From assembly GCA_016722525.1 (NCBI GenBank), contig JADKJB010000009.1, positions 124,001-188,000 on the forward strand: a stretch of 64,000 bases of DNA. Direction: 5' to 3'. Position numbers and translations under genes: made by a program. Shown here one piece after another: positions 20,498 to 30,746 of the stretch (position 1 is the first letter of the stretch; each line of letters starts with the position of its first letter). The notes under the pieces are model-generated. The model did no database searches, was not told the origin of the DNA, and saw nothing but the letters and a program-made list of their open reading frames with translations. Source of the DNA: Bacteroidota bacterium (GTDB taxonomy: Bacteria; Bacteroidota; Bacteroidia; AKYH767-A; OLB10).

Positions 20498-21052
20498 ATG
20501 TGCCCGGCTCCGGATATTTATAAAGCTTATCAGACTATGGAACGGGACCATATTATACTTTCATTTAAAGGGCAGATTGCAAAATTATTATCATCTGTTT
20601 ATCAAATAATGGAATCACGTCTCGAGTCCATGGATGAAGATAATCGAACAAAAAGAAAGTGTATAACATCCTGGTGGAATCATTGCAAAATATCTATCAT
20701 CATATGGATGAACTTCGTCAGGAATCCGGAGACACTGACAGCGGAATGCAAGATGCAATGTTTTTGATTGTGAGAGGTGATGACGGGGTCTATTATATTC
20801 ATACGGGCAATTTTATTCAAAACGATAAATGTGAATTGCTGCAGGCGCGAATAGATCAAATTAACAACATGTCTGCTGAAGAATTACGTATGCATTATGT
20901 GGATCCCTTGATTCAACTGAATTGTCTGATAAAGGAGGAGCAGGCTCGGTATAATTGATATTGCTCGGAAATCAGGTAACAAGCTCGGTTATAAATTCAA
21001 TACTGTATCCGAAAAATATTCGTTCTTCAGTTTAATAGTAAGTATAGGTTAA
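20498..21052 (+). CDS. SiaB-like protein kinase (DUF6272), three frameshifts
   Basis: Pieces in three frames line up as one protein of about 185 residues. They run from MCPAPDIYKAYQTMERDHI and SFKGQIAKLLSSVYQIME, through ILVESLQNIYHHMDELRQES, IVRGDDGVYYIHTGNFI and IDQINNMSAEELRMHY, to the nucleotide-binding LSDKGGAG..GIIDIARKSG and KYSFFSLIVSIG. This order matches the SiaB family, GHKL-fold kinases that phosphorylate SiaC (family knowledge from Pseudomonas). Frame slips lie near 20655, 20905 and 20946, each equal to one lost base. It is divergent from the receiver-SpoIIE gene and lies 42 bases before siaC. Confidence 0.82.
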
Positions 21053-21094
21053 GTAAGTGTTACAAATTTAATAACTAATCATCTTTATTCCTTT

Positions 21095-21476
21095 ATGGAA
21101 AAATTTATCACTGCAGCCCGGTCCCAAAACGCCACATATTTTATTTGATCAGGCGGGATTTTTGGAAATGAAAGGGAAATCAATTCCTGAAAATTCTGTT
21201 GAATTTTACAGACCTGTTTATGAGTGGCTGGACCAATACATTGCTCAGCCCAAACCATCTACCAAACTTTTAGTACAATTGGAATATTTCAACACCAGTT
21301 CCAGTAAATGTATACTTGATATATTCCGTAAACTGGAGCTATTGCATAAATCAGGTGCCAGCCAGGTAGCTATCGTGTGGCTATATGATGAAGACGACGA
21401 GGATATGATGGAAACCGGAGAAGATTATCAAACGATAGTAAAAGTACCCTTCAGTATTTCAAAGGTAACCGGTTAA
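21095..21476 (+). CDS. SiaC-like regulatory phosphoprotein (DUF1987), one frameshift
   Basis: The ATG at 21095 opens MEK. After one extra base near 21105 the frame reads LQPGPKTPHILFDQAG, then SIPENSVEFYRPVYEWLDQY, LEYFNTSSSKCILDIFRKLE and VAIVWLYDEDDEDMMETGED. This is the DUF1987/SiaC pattern. The threonine in FNTSSSK is the likely phosphorylation site by analogy with Pseudomonas SiaC (inference). SiaC toggles between a kinase (SiaB) and a phosphatase (SiaA). In Pseudomonas its free form activates a diguanylate cyclase; no GGDEF gene is seen here, so the output must differ or lie elsewhere. Confidence 0.83.
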
Positions 21477-21530
21477 ACGGTTTGCTATCCGGTAGCATGT
21501 GTTGATAGGCTATAGCAGCTCCTTAGAAAA

Positions 21531-24500
21531 TTATTTTTTCGATATCTTTTTCATCAGCAATTCCAGCCCGTTTAATAGATTTCGAAGGGAATTGTTATAC
21601 AGCGTAAAAACAAGAATTAATGTCATGGCCCATATAACAGCAAGATTAACTGCCCAGGTACTGTAATAATTTCCAAATACATTTTTTGCAGAAACAAAAA
21701 ACTGAGCTCTTACAAAAGTATCATGAGGGCCATTCATCAATACTGGTCTAAACCTTCGGATCAATTGATTATCATTTTCAATTACAAATTCAAAGTCACT
21801 TGTAGTGGTTACCAGATCTTCAAGCTTTCATTGGTATAAGTGGTTTTTAAGTGATTGAGGTAAGCCGCATTTTTGCTGCCTGAAGTAAGCGATTTTACAA
21901 TAGCATCTTTTCGATTGCTGGCATTTTTATAACCGGCAATAAAATACTTACGTAAGTCACCAAGATAATTTTTGATTGTTTGATAGGAGGCAGGAGTTAA
22001 TGGGATAGTGAGGTTATTTACACTACTCACTGCTTTGTTTGATGCAATCACTTCAGGAAAAAGGAGTGCAGCCCGGTTTATTTCATTGATAATAACCAAC
22101 GATTGATTTTTTGAAATTAATCCCTATTCAACCGAATCAAGTTTGTCATTCATTTTAACCAACCAGAAATCCTTCCGATAAACTATTTCACTGATCTCTT
22201 TATCAACTTCAAAAAAATGCGATTCATAGGCATTGTTTTTATAACTGTTAATTGCCAAAGCTTCAAATGCCCAGCGTGAGGCCATGACTTCACCAATAAA
22301 AGGCACTTTGGTTTGACTGGTAACATTGGGATTTAAATTTTCAAACTTAACCATAACCCACTCAAAATAATTTGTGGAATAATGAGAAAGGGATCAAATA
22401 TAAATAGTAACAGCTGAGTTGAAAGAGGCTGAAATGTTTAACCCGAGAAGATTGCCGAAACAGGAAACGGTAAAAAGCATGACCCAATAATCGGTGAACA
22501 TGCCTTTAACTTCAAAAATGGAGTTGCCTATTAACACAAACGAAAAGGTTTGTATGGCAGAAATTAATACTAAAACTAATATTTTAGAAAACAAATAGCT
22601 GCCTCTGCTCAGACTCAGAAATTCTTCTCGTTTGAGAATTTTACGATCCCTTATTATTTCTTCAGCGCTCACAGTCAAACCCATAAACAAGGAAACTATG
22701 ATACACATAAATATGTATGCCGGAATGTTAATGTTGTCTCGAAAAATATATTCACCACCGTTTTTATAATATTTTAAAAAATAAGCCAGAATAAACGCTA
22801 ATACCGGTGCTTCCAGAAAATTAATCAAGAGGTATTGAGAGTTCTTAAGTTTTGAAAGTACATCGCGCGTAAAAAATACTTTCAACTGTCGTAATCTGGA
22901 GGGTTTGTTATATTCTTCTTTATAGACTTTTGACTGATCTTTAGCAGGGTTTACATTAGGGAGTCTGATTTCTTCATAAAACTGATTCCATTCTGCTGGA
23001 GTAATTTTACGATCGGATGTTGGTTGACCGAACTCATTAAAAACCTTTGATTCGATAATTGAAAAAAGTTGTTCGGGATTTACATTGCCACAGGTCTCAC
23101 AGGCACTTTCATCTGCATCTGCAAAATTGGCGCGTTTCTTAAAATAAATTATTGAATCAGATGGATTGCCAAAATAAATAGGGTAGCCATTGGTATCTAA
23201 TAACAATAACTTATCGAATAATTTGAAAATATCGGAAGAGGGCTGATGAATAACAACAAAGATCAACTTTCCGCCAAGGGATAACTGCTTAAGGAGATCC
23301 ATGACATTTTCAGAATCTAGCGATGACAGTCCGGATGTTGGCTCATCAACAAAGAGAACTGCAGGTTTACGAATCAGTTCCAAAGCAATGTTCAAGCGTT
23401 TACGCTGACCACCACTCACCATATTATTCAGAGAATCGCCAACTTTAAGATCTCTTATTGCGGAAAGTCCAAGAGATTCGAGGAGTTGATCGACCAGTTT
23501 ATTGACTTCAACATCATCAAGATTTCCAAGACCGAGTTTACTATTGTAAAATAAATTCTGATAGACAGAAAGATCTTCCATTAAAAGATCATCTTGAGGA
23601 ATGTAACCGATTATCCCTTGAAGTTTCTGACGTTCCGTGTGAATGTTGATGCCATTGATAAGTACCTCTCCTTTTTGAGGAACATTATTGCCATTAAGAA
23701 TATTGAGCAGAGTGGATTTACCAGCACCGCTACCTCCCATAATTCCGATTAGATTTCCTGAGCCGGCCGAAAAACTTACCGAATGCAAACCTTGACGGCC
23801 ATTGCCGAAAAAGTAATCTACCATATTAACGGTCATATTGATATCATCCGATTGGAGATCATCCATAAAACCACGCATAATATCACTGAAGTAAACAGGT
23901 TGTGTTTTAGATTCCCGGATCGCTGAACCTTGAGAAAAAAACAAAAACTTTCCGTTTAAAATAGACTGGCCATTCAGCAATAATGGAAGCAAGCCAAAAT
24001 ACTTTACAAAAATAATTCCCTCTGCAGGAATATTCAGGAAACAGAGATCGCCTGCAAGTGTTTCATTGGTAACGTGCCGGATTGAATTCGAAGCAGTTTT
24101 TTTGCCGTTATTTACAACTAAAATATTTTTAGAGTCGACAATTCCGGTACTATCTTTACAGGAGGAAAAAGAAAGGCACAAATCTGCATCTTCTTTAGGT
24201 ATATTAAATACACTTCCAACAGTATCAATAAATTCAAGTTCCTGTTCACCGGCATTTTCTCCAAATGAATAGGCAAACTCGATGAGTTTTACCAGAACAA
24301 CATATTTTTGTTTTTGATCGAGCTCTCCGTTAATGTCGGTGCAAATGCGTAGTATCTTGACTGAATTTACGGATACCCTTTTTCTTGATTTACCATCGTT
24401 TGCTTTACCTTGCAAAAATAGGAGGTACTCATCAAAAAAATTAAGGTAAAAGTGTAGGTGAGCGTTGCTGACCTGTTGTTTGAGAAAAGCTTCAACTACA

Positions 24501-24583
24501 CTGCGACCTTCTTCGGTAAGAAGGTCTCTGTTTGCTATTATTGCAAACATTTGCATAAGTGCTTTGAGAACTTTTTCGCTCAT
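21531..24583 (-). CDS. ABCG-type ABC exporter with N-terminal TerB-like domain, three frameshifts
   Basis: The gene encodes about 1017 residues. The first 150 or so are helical and TerB-like (MQMFAIIANRDLLTEEGR, then GELDQKQKYVVLVKLIEFAYS). A linker leads to one ATPase domain: Walker A MGGSGAGKSTLLN (about 286), Q-loop IPQDDLLMEDL, signature MVSGGQRKRLN (about 390), Walker B AVLFVDEPTSGLSSLD (about 407). A C-terminal ABC2-type permease (from about 600) has helices such as LINFLEAPVLAFILAYFL and AYIFMCIIVSLFMGLT, and the final helix is WAVNLAVIWAMTLILVF. Frame slips lie near 22390, 22125 and 21805. The ATPase-then-permease order is that of ABCG/White half-transporters. The substrate is unknown. 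Confidence 0.88.
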
Positions 24584-24666
24584 AGAAGAGAAAGAGGAAC
24601 AATTGTTTGAAGTGAACTAAAAAAGGGAAGAGTGAACCCTTCCCTTTCAATTTTAAAGGTATGCTA

Positions 24667-25511
24667 TTACTTAATTATATTAGTACGAACTGAAGTTAAT
24701 TTTGCCGACAATTTTGTAAGGAAAACTTTGTCAATTGCAGTTGCATCGGCCGGTTCCTTGTAAATAGCTAATAAACTATCAAAGTCATTCTTAATCGAAG
24801 CCATTTCATTAGATCCTGTAAATTCACCCAGAACTTTAGCAATGTTATCCAGGTAAACACGTTGCTCCCAAACTCTTTGAAACAGATTTCATTTGCAGCA
24901 TTACGATCCACTTTTTTGAGGAGTTCAACTGTAATAAACTGACATTCCAGCCAACTGCCTGCAAGAATCTGACTGGCAGTTTCAAGTCTTTCGTTCGAAC
25001 GGAGATACGAATCGGTAGCGCCGTATGCTTCATCAATCACCCGAGTTAAGGAATCACGATTTTCAGAATTAGCTTCAAAACGATCCACAAACTTCTTGAA
25101 TGTTTCACCTAAGTTCAAAGCATTAGCAAGATCTTTAGATGCATTGTAATAATTGTAGATATCAGTGTTGCGTTCGTTTATTACCAGGTAGGCGAGATCT
25201 ACTCCATAAATACCATAATTGAAGGCTTGCTTCATTGTAGTAGTATAATTTTTAACGTTACCGGATGGGTTTAGCAAGTTTGCATCAACAGGAAGGCCCG
25301 ATTTGGTAAACTCATCGAAAATTACAATTGGTGAGGGAAGGTTTGCAATTGTGTATGAAAAATGGAAGTTAGCAACTTCATCTAACGGCGTAGTATCTTG
25401 CACTGCAGTTGCGTCACTTGAATTCTCAGGAGCTTCTTTATTTCCGCCACAAGAAAATAATGTTATTGAAATAGCAAATGCAGCAAGTACTGCAAGGGGG
25501 GTATTTTTCAT
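24667..25511 (-). CDS. Lipoprotein of unknown function, one frameshift
   Basis: The signal peptide with lipobox-like FSCGG (Cys21) predicts a membrane-anchored lipoprotein. The mature part of about 260 residues is mainly helical by eye (VDLAYLVINERNTDIYNYYN, then VIDEAYGATDSYLRSNERLE). Near 24862 the frame slips and continues to KLTSVRTNIIK with the stop at 24667. Its stop lies 84 bases upstream of the ABC exporter start in the same orientation, so the two may work together, for example as an exporter and an envelope partner (inference). I recognise no named family. Confidence 0.7.
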
Positions 25512-25731
25512 AGAATATGGTTTTCAGCAAATATAGCTGGATTCACTAATATTTACAAAGTTAATTTTACAATATTGATAAACAACAATTTAAAAATGCA
25601 ATCTTGATTTTAAAATACCCCTTTTCAATATGTAAGTTACTAAAAATCAATATTATAAACTCGTTTTATGTCATCTTAAATCGAGTATAAATCTACATTT
25701 GAATTACTTCACTCTGATTGATGGCTTCTCC

Positions 25732-25739
25732 TATCTTTG
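25732..25739 (+). promoter_or_regulatory. Candidate -7 box for the acyl-CoA carboxylase gene
   Basis: TATCTTTG matches TAnnTTTG exactly, 18 bases before the ATG at 25758. No clear -33 element sits at the usual distance. Confidence 0.4.
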
Positions 25740-25757
25740 CAAATCTAAATTGAAATT

Positions 25758-27407
25758 ATGGCAGCAAAGGATAACACAGATATTGTTTTCAATAAAATGA
25801 AGATTCCAATAAAACGCTTCTCAGCAACTTGAATCACAAACTTGCAAAAGTGAGTGAAGGTGGGGAAAAAAAATGCGGATAAGCAAAAAGAAAAAGGAAA
25901 GCTCCTCGCCCGCGAACGTATTTCCTACCTATTGGACAAAGATGCCCCTGCCATAGAGATTGGTGCTTTCACTGCCGAAGATATGTACAAGGAATATGGT
26001 GGATGTCCTTCAGCAGGAGTAGTAGTAGTAATTGGTTACATTCAAGGGCGGCAGTGCATAGTTGTTGCTAATGATGCAACGGTTAAGGCAGGCGCTTGGT
26101 TCCCAATGACTGCCAAGAAAAATCTGAGAGCACAGGAAATCTCCATGGAAAATAGGCTGCCCATTGTTTATTTGGTGGATAGTGCCGGTGTTTTTCTACC
26201 CATGCAGGATGAAATTTTCCCGGATAAGGAGCATTTCGGACGCATTTTCAGAAATAATGCGATTATGTCGTCGAAAGGCATCATTCAAATTGCCGCCATC
26301 ATGGGAAGTTGTGTTGCCGGAGGTGCTTATTTGCCAATTATGAGTGATGAGGCCATGATTGTGGATAAAACCGGATCTATTTTTCTGGCTGGATCCTATC
26401 TGGTAAAAGCAGCAATTGGTGAGGATATAGATAATGAGACTCTTGGAGGAGCTACTACACAGTGTGAGATATCAGGAGTTACCGATAATAAATTTGAGAA
26501 TGACGAGAAGTGTCTGGATTACATAAAAAGTATTTTTAATAAGCTTGGCACTTTTGATAAGGCGGGATTTGATCGTATAAAACCATCAGTTCCAAAATTT
26601 GATCAAAAAGAACTTTACGGATTGTTACCGGTGGAGCGAGAGAAGCCCTACGACATGCGTGACATTATTAACCGCTTAGTTGACGATTCAGAATTTGAAG
26701 AGTATAAAGATTTGTTTGGACAAACTATTTTATGTGGTTTAGGACGTATAGATGGCTGGGCTGTTGGTATTGTTGCTAACCAACGTAAAGTGGTTAAAAG
26801 CAAAAAGGTGAATTACAAATAGGCGGGGTCATTTATAGTGATTCAGCCGATAAGGCCACCCGATTTATTATGAATTGTAATCAACGAAAATACCGTTGGT
26901 ATTTTTACAGGATGTTACAGGTTTTATGGTGGGGAGTCGATCAGAACATGGTGGTATTATTAAAGATGGTGCTAAGATGGTGAATGCAATGGCAAACAGT
27001 GTTGTTCCAAAGTTCACCATAGTGATTGGTAACTCTTATGGTGCCGGAAATTATGCGATGTGTGCAAAGCCTATGATCCCCGATTGATAGCTGCATGGCC
27101 CAGTGCTCAAATTGCCGTAATGGGTGGCTCACAAGCAGCTAAAACACTCTTACAAATACAGGTAAGTTCTTTGAAAGCACAGGGCAAGTTGATCACTCCT
27201 GAAGATGAAGCGGAATTATTAAAGACGATCACCGATCGGTATACCAGTCAAACATCACCTTACTACGCAGCTTCACGGTTGTGGGTAGATGCAGTAATCG
27301 ATCCTCTCGATACCCGTAAATGGATTTCGATGGGTATTGAGATGGCGAATAATGCGCCTATTGAAAACAATTTAATGTGGGGATTTTACAGACTTAATGA
27401 TAAATAG
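25758..27407 (+). CDS. Acyl-CoA carboxylase beta subunit (methylcrotonyl/propionyl-CoA type), at least four frameshifts
   Basis: This is the carboxyltransferase subunit that moves CO2 from biotin to an acyl-CoA. About 545 codons start at MAAKDNTDIVFNK. Family motifs: KGKLLARERISYLLD, the oxyanion-hole segment GSCVAGGAYLPIMSDEA, IFLAGSYLVKAAIGE, LGGATTQCEISGV, then VFLQDVTGFMVGSRSEHGG, GNSYGAGNYAMCAKPM and a final APIENN..WGFYR. The FLPMQDEIFPDKEHFGRIF segment is closest to 3-methylcrotonyl-CoA carboxylase beta (by memory), which would place it in leucine breakdown. Slips occur near 25797, 25875 (eight A instead of seven), 26820 and 27065. No biotin carboxylase gene is adjacent. Confidence 0.88.
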
Positions 27408-27531
27408 TGACCGGTAACCGGTAACCAGTGACCAGTAACCAGTTACCAGCAACCAGTTTAAAGCTTGCCCGGATTCGGAAGAGACAAGTAACCAGTTACC
27501 AGTAGCCAGTGACCAGTTTAAAGTGACAAGT
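27408..27531. repeat. ACCAGTAACC/ACCAGTTACC word array
   Basis: Two blocks of the degenerate word ACCGGTAACC/ACCAGTGACCAGT are separated by a short unique piece. GACAAGT words occur within and at the end; the same GTGACAAGT word appears at the right edge of the window (63986-64000). It is noncoding. Confidence 0.85.
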
Positions 27532-27589
27532 GTAAACTACCTACAACATTCACCTACCTACAACATTAACCCACAAACACTTCTTAAAC

Positions 27590-27986
27590 ATGTCAGAATT
27601 TAATAGTATAATAAATAAAGTCCGGGAGTTTCATGAGGTCTTTGGACTGGATCATCAAGATACTCCTAAGGTAGCAGTTGGGGACAGAATTATTGAACTG
27701 CGACACCGGTTGATGGCAGAAGAGAATGACGAATATCTGGAAGCAGCAAAAGATGGTGATCTCACACTTGTTGCGGATGCATTGGGTGACAAATTATATA
27801 TACTTTGCGGAACCATCATCGCTCATGCGGTTGCAACATAAGATAGTTGAGGTTTTTGATGAAATTCACAGAAGCAATATGAGTAAGTTGGATGCTGATG
27901 GCAAACCAATTTACCGTGAAGATGGCAAGATCATGAAAAGTGATCGTTATTTTTTGCCCGACATAAAATCGATCTTGGCAAAATAA
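27590..27986 (+). CDS. PRA-PH/MazG-like nucleotide pyrophosphohydrolase, one frameshift
   Basis: About 132 residues. The helical fold of the phosphoribosyl-ATP pyrophosphohydrolase-like family is suggested by VREFHEVFGLD, then RLMAEENDEYLEAAKDGD with paired acidic residues (the metal-binding ExxE), and LVADALGDKLYILCGTI with the following conserved D. One base is lost near 27833; the true continuation is HKIVEVFDEIHRSNMSKLD and DGKIMKSDRYFLPDI. Family members hydrolyse nucleoside triphosphates or related nucleotides. The substrate here is unknown, and histidine biosynthesis genes are absent. Confidence 0.82.
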
Positions 27987-28022
27987 TGAGTTAAGAATAA
28001 CTTTATCAAGTTTTATTTAAAT

Positions 28023-28892
28023 ATGAAAACCATACTTTTAAACTTCCTCCGACTTGTTTTTAAATTCCCGGCTTTTGAGGGTATTTTGGCCAATTTAACA
28101 AATGGAAAAACTTTTGGCGGTTTTATCACTAAACTTCCCGCAAATCATTATCAATACCCTATAAATTCCATCCGGGAAGTAGAGCGTGATGGCATCAGAT
28201 ACCGTTTAGATATTAGTGATACTGTGGATTGGTACATTTATTTTGGTTTCAAAGAAATAGCACGGCAGCGGTTATATGAACTTATAAAACCTGGTATTAC
28301 CATGTTTGATGTAGGGGCCAATGTAGGGGATGTATCGTTACATGCTGCAAAATTTGTAGGTACTTCCGGGAAAGTGTACTCGTTTGAACCGGATCATGTC
28401 AACTTTAAAAGATTAAGTGCAAATATTGAACTGAACAATTTCAAACAATTAAAAGCTATCAATAAAGGATTAGGAGACAAGCCCGGTAAATTTACTATCG
28501 GAGTGATCAATGAAGGTAATCGTGGTATGAACCGAATTACAGGTGTATCTACCAAAGACACAGAATTTAATACTATTGAAGTAACAACGATGGATACTCT
28601 TTTTCAAGAGATGGAAATAGGCAAAGTGGATGTAATTAAAATAGATGTGGAAGGATTTGAAATGAACGTGCTCCAAGGAGGTACTGAAGTAATTTCAAAG
28701 CATCACCCTGTTTTTTTTATTGAACTCGATGACAACAACCTCAAGGACCAGGGATCTGGAGCAGCTCAATTAGTGGCCTTCCTGGAAAGTAATGGATACA
28801 AAATTAATCATGCTGAAACTGGAGCACAGATAACAGCTTCTCAATCTTTTAAAAACTGCCATTTCGATATCATTGCAAAGTTCAAAAATTAA
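28023..28892 (+). CDS. FkbM family methyltransferase
   Basis: The 289-residue intact protein has the SAM-dependent FkbM fold. Motif I is MFDVGANVGDVSLHAAKF (about residue 95), followed by VYSFEPDHVNFKRL and later VDVIKIDVEGFEMNVLQGG (about residue 200), the family hallmark. FkbM enzymes O-methylate sugars, polyketides or lipids. An N-terminal hydrophobic stretch is modest, so the protein is probably cytoplasmic. No glycan cluster surrounds it. Confidence 0.88.
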   Translation: MKTILLNFLRLVFKFPAFEGILANLTNGKTFGGFITKLPANHYQYPINSIREVERDGIRYRLDISDTVDWYIYFGFKEIARQRLYELIKPGITMFDVGANVGDVSLHAAKFVGTSGKVYSFEPDHVNFKRLSANIELNNFKQLKAINKGLGDKPGKFTIGVINEGNRGMNRITGVSTKDTEFNTIEVTTMDTLFQEMEIGKVDVIKIDVEGFEMNVLQGGTEVISKHHPVFFIELDDNNLKDQGSGAAQLVAFLESNGYKINHAETGAQITASQSFKNCHFDIIAKFKN

Positions 28893-28961
28893 AAGTTGAC
28901 GTTAAATAATTTCTGATTCAGAAGTGAACTGGCACCCACCCAACAGTGCCGGAACATACAG

Positions 28962-29387
28962 CTATTCATCACTACTTATATTTCCTTGAGCATCCATTTC
29001 TAAAAATGGATTGTAGGCCAGTTCCCAATAATTATTTTCAGGGTCGGCAAAATATCCGGAGTAGCCACCCCAGAATACTTTAGCAGGGGGCTTAATGATT
29101 TTCACTTTGCCGGCATCCAGAATTTCGAATTGTTCATCTACTTCTTTTTCGGAGCCGAAATTAATGGCCAGAGTAAATCTTTTAAAACCGGTGCCATCGT
29201 TTTCAATGCCAATATCAGCAGCTAGTTCATTTTCCGGAAAAAGTGCAAGAATGCTACCGTTCATTTTAAAAAACACAATTCCATCGCTAACTTTAAGCGG
29301 AATCCATCCAAGGATGTTGCTGTAAAAGTTTCTCATTTTTTCTAAATCCTTAACTCCGATTGTAATGAAATTGAGTTTTTGTTTCAT
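28962..29387 (-). CDS. VOC (glyoxalase/bleomycin-resistance fold) family protein
   Basis: The protein has 141 residues from the ATG at 29387 (MKQKLNFITIGV), preferred over an ATG ten codons upstream that lies in the end of the neighbouring gene. It has two beta-alpha-beta-beta-beta modules: VKDLEKMRNFYSNILGW first, and a second half ending in GYFADPENNYWELAYNP, typical of VOC proteins. The metal ligands are only partly recognisable, so it may be a dioxygenase, an isomerase or a binding protein. It overlaps no gene and follows rluE closely (22 bases) in the same direction. Confidence 0.82.
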   Translation of the reverse strand: MKQKLNFITIGVKDLEKMRNFYSNILGWIPLKVSDGIVFFKMNGSILALFPENELAADIGIENDGTGFKRFTLAINFGSEKEVDEQFEILDAGKVKIIKPPAKVFWGGYSGYFADPENNYWELAYNPFLEMDAQGNISSDE

Positions 29388-29409
29388 AGCTATAAAGTGA
29401 TAATTGATA

Positions 29410-30074
29410 TCAAACAATAAAAGTATCGAAATTTTCTAATTTAATAACGCCTCCGGGTGCTAAATCATTCAACAAAATTGTTCCAATTCTTACTCTGAAT
29501 AAACGTAAAGTTGGATATCCTGCGGCAGCGGTCATTTTTCGAATTTGCCGATATTTTCCTTCTGTAAGAGTTATTGAAATCCAACAGGTAGGACCATGTC
29601 TTTCATCACGAATTTTCTTTGTCCTGGGCTGGAAGCCGGGGTCGGTTTCTAATCGTTTTACTTTGCAGGGTTTTGTCAGGTATTTAACATTTCTTATTCC
29701 TATTTCTACTCCGGTTTGCAGCATATGAATGGCTGCATCACTCACCCATCCATCCACCTGCGCATAATATTCTTTCTCTATTTTTTTACTTCGTACCAAT
29801 TCGCTCATTTTTCCATCGGTAGTGAGCAACAAAAGACCTTCACTATCCTCATCTAAGCGCCCTATAGCCATTGTTCCTTCAGGAAAATCATACAACTCAC
29901 CCAGTAATTTTTTTTCTTCAAATCACCTACAAACTGACTCAGATAGCCAAACGGTTTATGAATGATAAAATGTTGATGGGAAGAGTTGTCAGGCATAAGA
30001 GGCAGGTTAAAAGCTGTTATTTTCGCTGTTGAAGGTAATAGATTACTCTTGTTTTCTATGACTGGTAAAGACAA
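29410..30074 (-). CDS. rluE: RluE-like 23S rRNA pseudouridine synthase, one frameshift
   Basis: It isomerises a uridine in rRNA to pseudouridine. The catalytic aspartate is in AIGRLDEDSEGLLLLT. Other RluE-like motifs are HFIIHKPFGYLSQFVGD at the start and TLTEGKYRQIRKMTAAAGYPTLRLFRVRIG at the end, given here as parts TLTEGKYRQIRKM and GYPTLRLFRVRIG. One A is missing from the A-run near 29908, so the N-terminal 55 residues are in another frame. Length of about 220 residues is normal. It could be another RsuA-family member; the assignment to RluE is by memory of the pattern. Confidence 0.82.
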
Positions 30075-30172
30075 TAAGTGGATTTAAATAAATCGGGAAA
30101 TAGAAAAGATGCAAATATCAATATTATCAGAGAATAACAGATGAAATAAACTGCATTTTCAACCAATTGCAT

Positions 30173-30180
30173 TACTTTTG
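30173..30180 (+). promoter_or_regulatory. Candidate -7 box for ppa
   Basis: TACTTTTG matches TAnnTTTG, eight bases upstream of the ATG at 30189. The leader would be very short. There is no good -33 element. Confidence 0.35.
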
Positions 30181-30188
30181 AAGAAAAA

Positions 30189-30746
30189 ATGGCTATGAGC
30201 ATACATGTTAAACATCCGTGGCATGGGGTTGAGGCAGGGGCATTGTCTCCAAAAATAGTAAGAGCAGTTATAGAGATTCAAAAGGGCAGCAAAGCCAAGT
30301 ATGAGTTGGATAAAGATTCCGGTTTATTGAAGCTGGACCGGATACTTTTTAGCGCAGTACATTACCCGGCCAATTATGGTTTTATTCCTCAAACATATTG
30401 TGACGATAAAGATCCTCTTGATATTTTAGTAATATCTTCATTAGAGTTTCAGCCATTGAGTTTGGTTGATGCCAAAGTAATTGGGGTAATGCGAATGGTA
30501 GATAATGGAGAGCAGGATGATAAAATAATTGCAGTTGCTAATTATGACCCATCTGTAAATCATATTAATGATGTTTCGGAATTGCCACCCCATACAGAGG
30601 GAGAGATGCGTCGGTTTTTCGAGGATTATAAGAAGCTGGAGAAGAAGCAAGTTACAGTGAAGAAGTTTTTAGACAAAGAAACGGCGTACAAAATTATTAA
30701 AGATGCCATGTCCATGTATAAAAAAAGCTTTAAAGGAATGATGTAA
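30189..30746 (+). CDS. ppa: Inorganic pyrophosphatase (family I)
   Basis: It hydrolyses pyrophosphate to two phosphates, which drives biosynthetic reactions forward. The 185-residue intact frame has the family I signature CDDKDPLDILV (about residue 72) with the metal-binding aspartates, plus HYPANYGFIPQTY and EGEMRRFFEDYKKLE. The two starts MAMS and MS are both in frame and I took the first. It converges on kup with stop codons adjacent. Confidence 0.95.
   Translation: MAMSIHVKHPWHGVEAGALSPKIVRAVIEIQKGSKAKYELDKDSGLLKLDRILFSAVHYPANYGFIPQTYCDDKDPLDILVISSLEFQPLSLVDAKVIGVMRMVDNGEQDDKIIAVANYDPSVNHINDVSELPPHTEGEMRRFFEDYKKLEKKQVTVKKFLDKETAYKIIKDAMSMYKKSFKGMM

Noticed and set aside
20498..21052. Programmed ribosomal frameshifting in the SiaB-like gene
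   Set aside because: Three separate slips, none with a slippery heptamer plus structure, and the same type of slip occurs in dozens of unrelated genes here.
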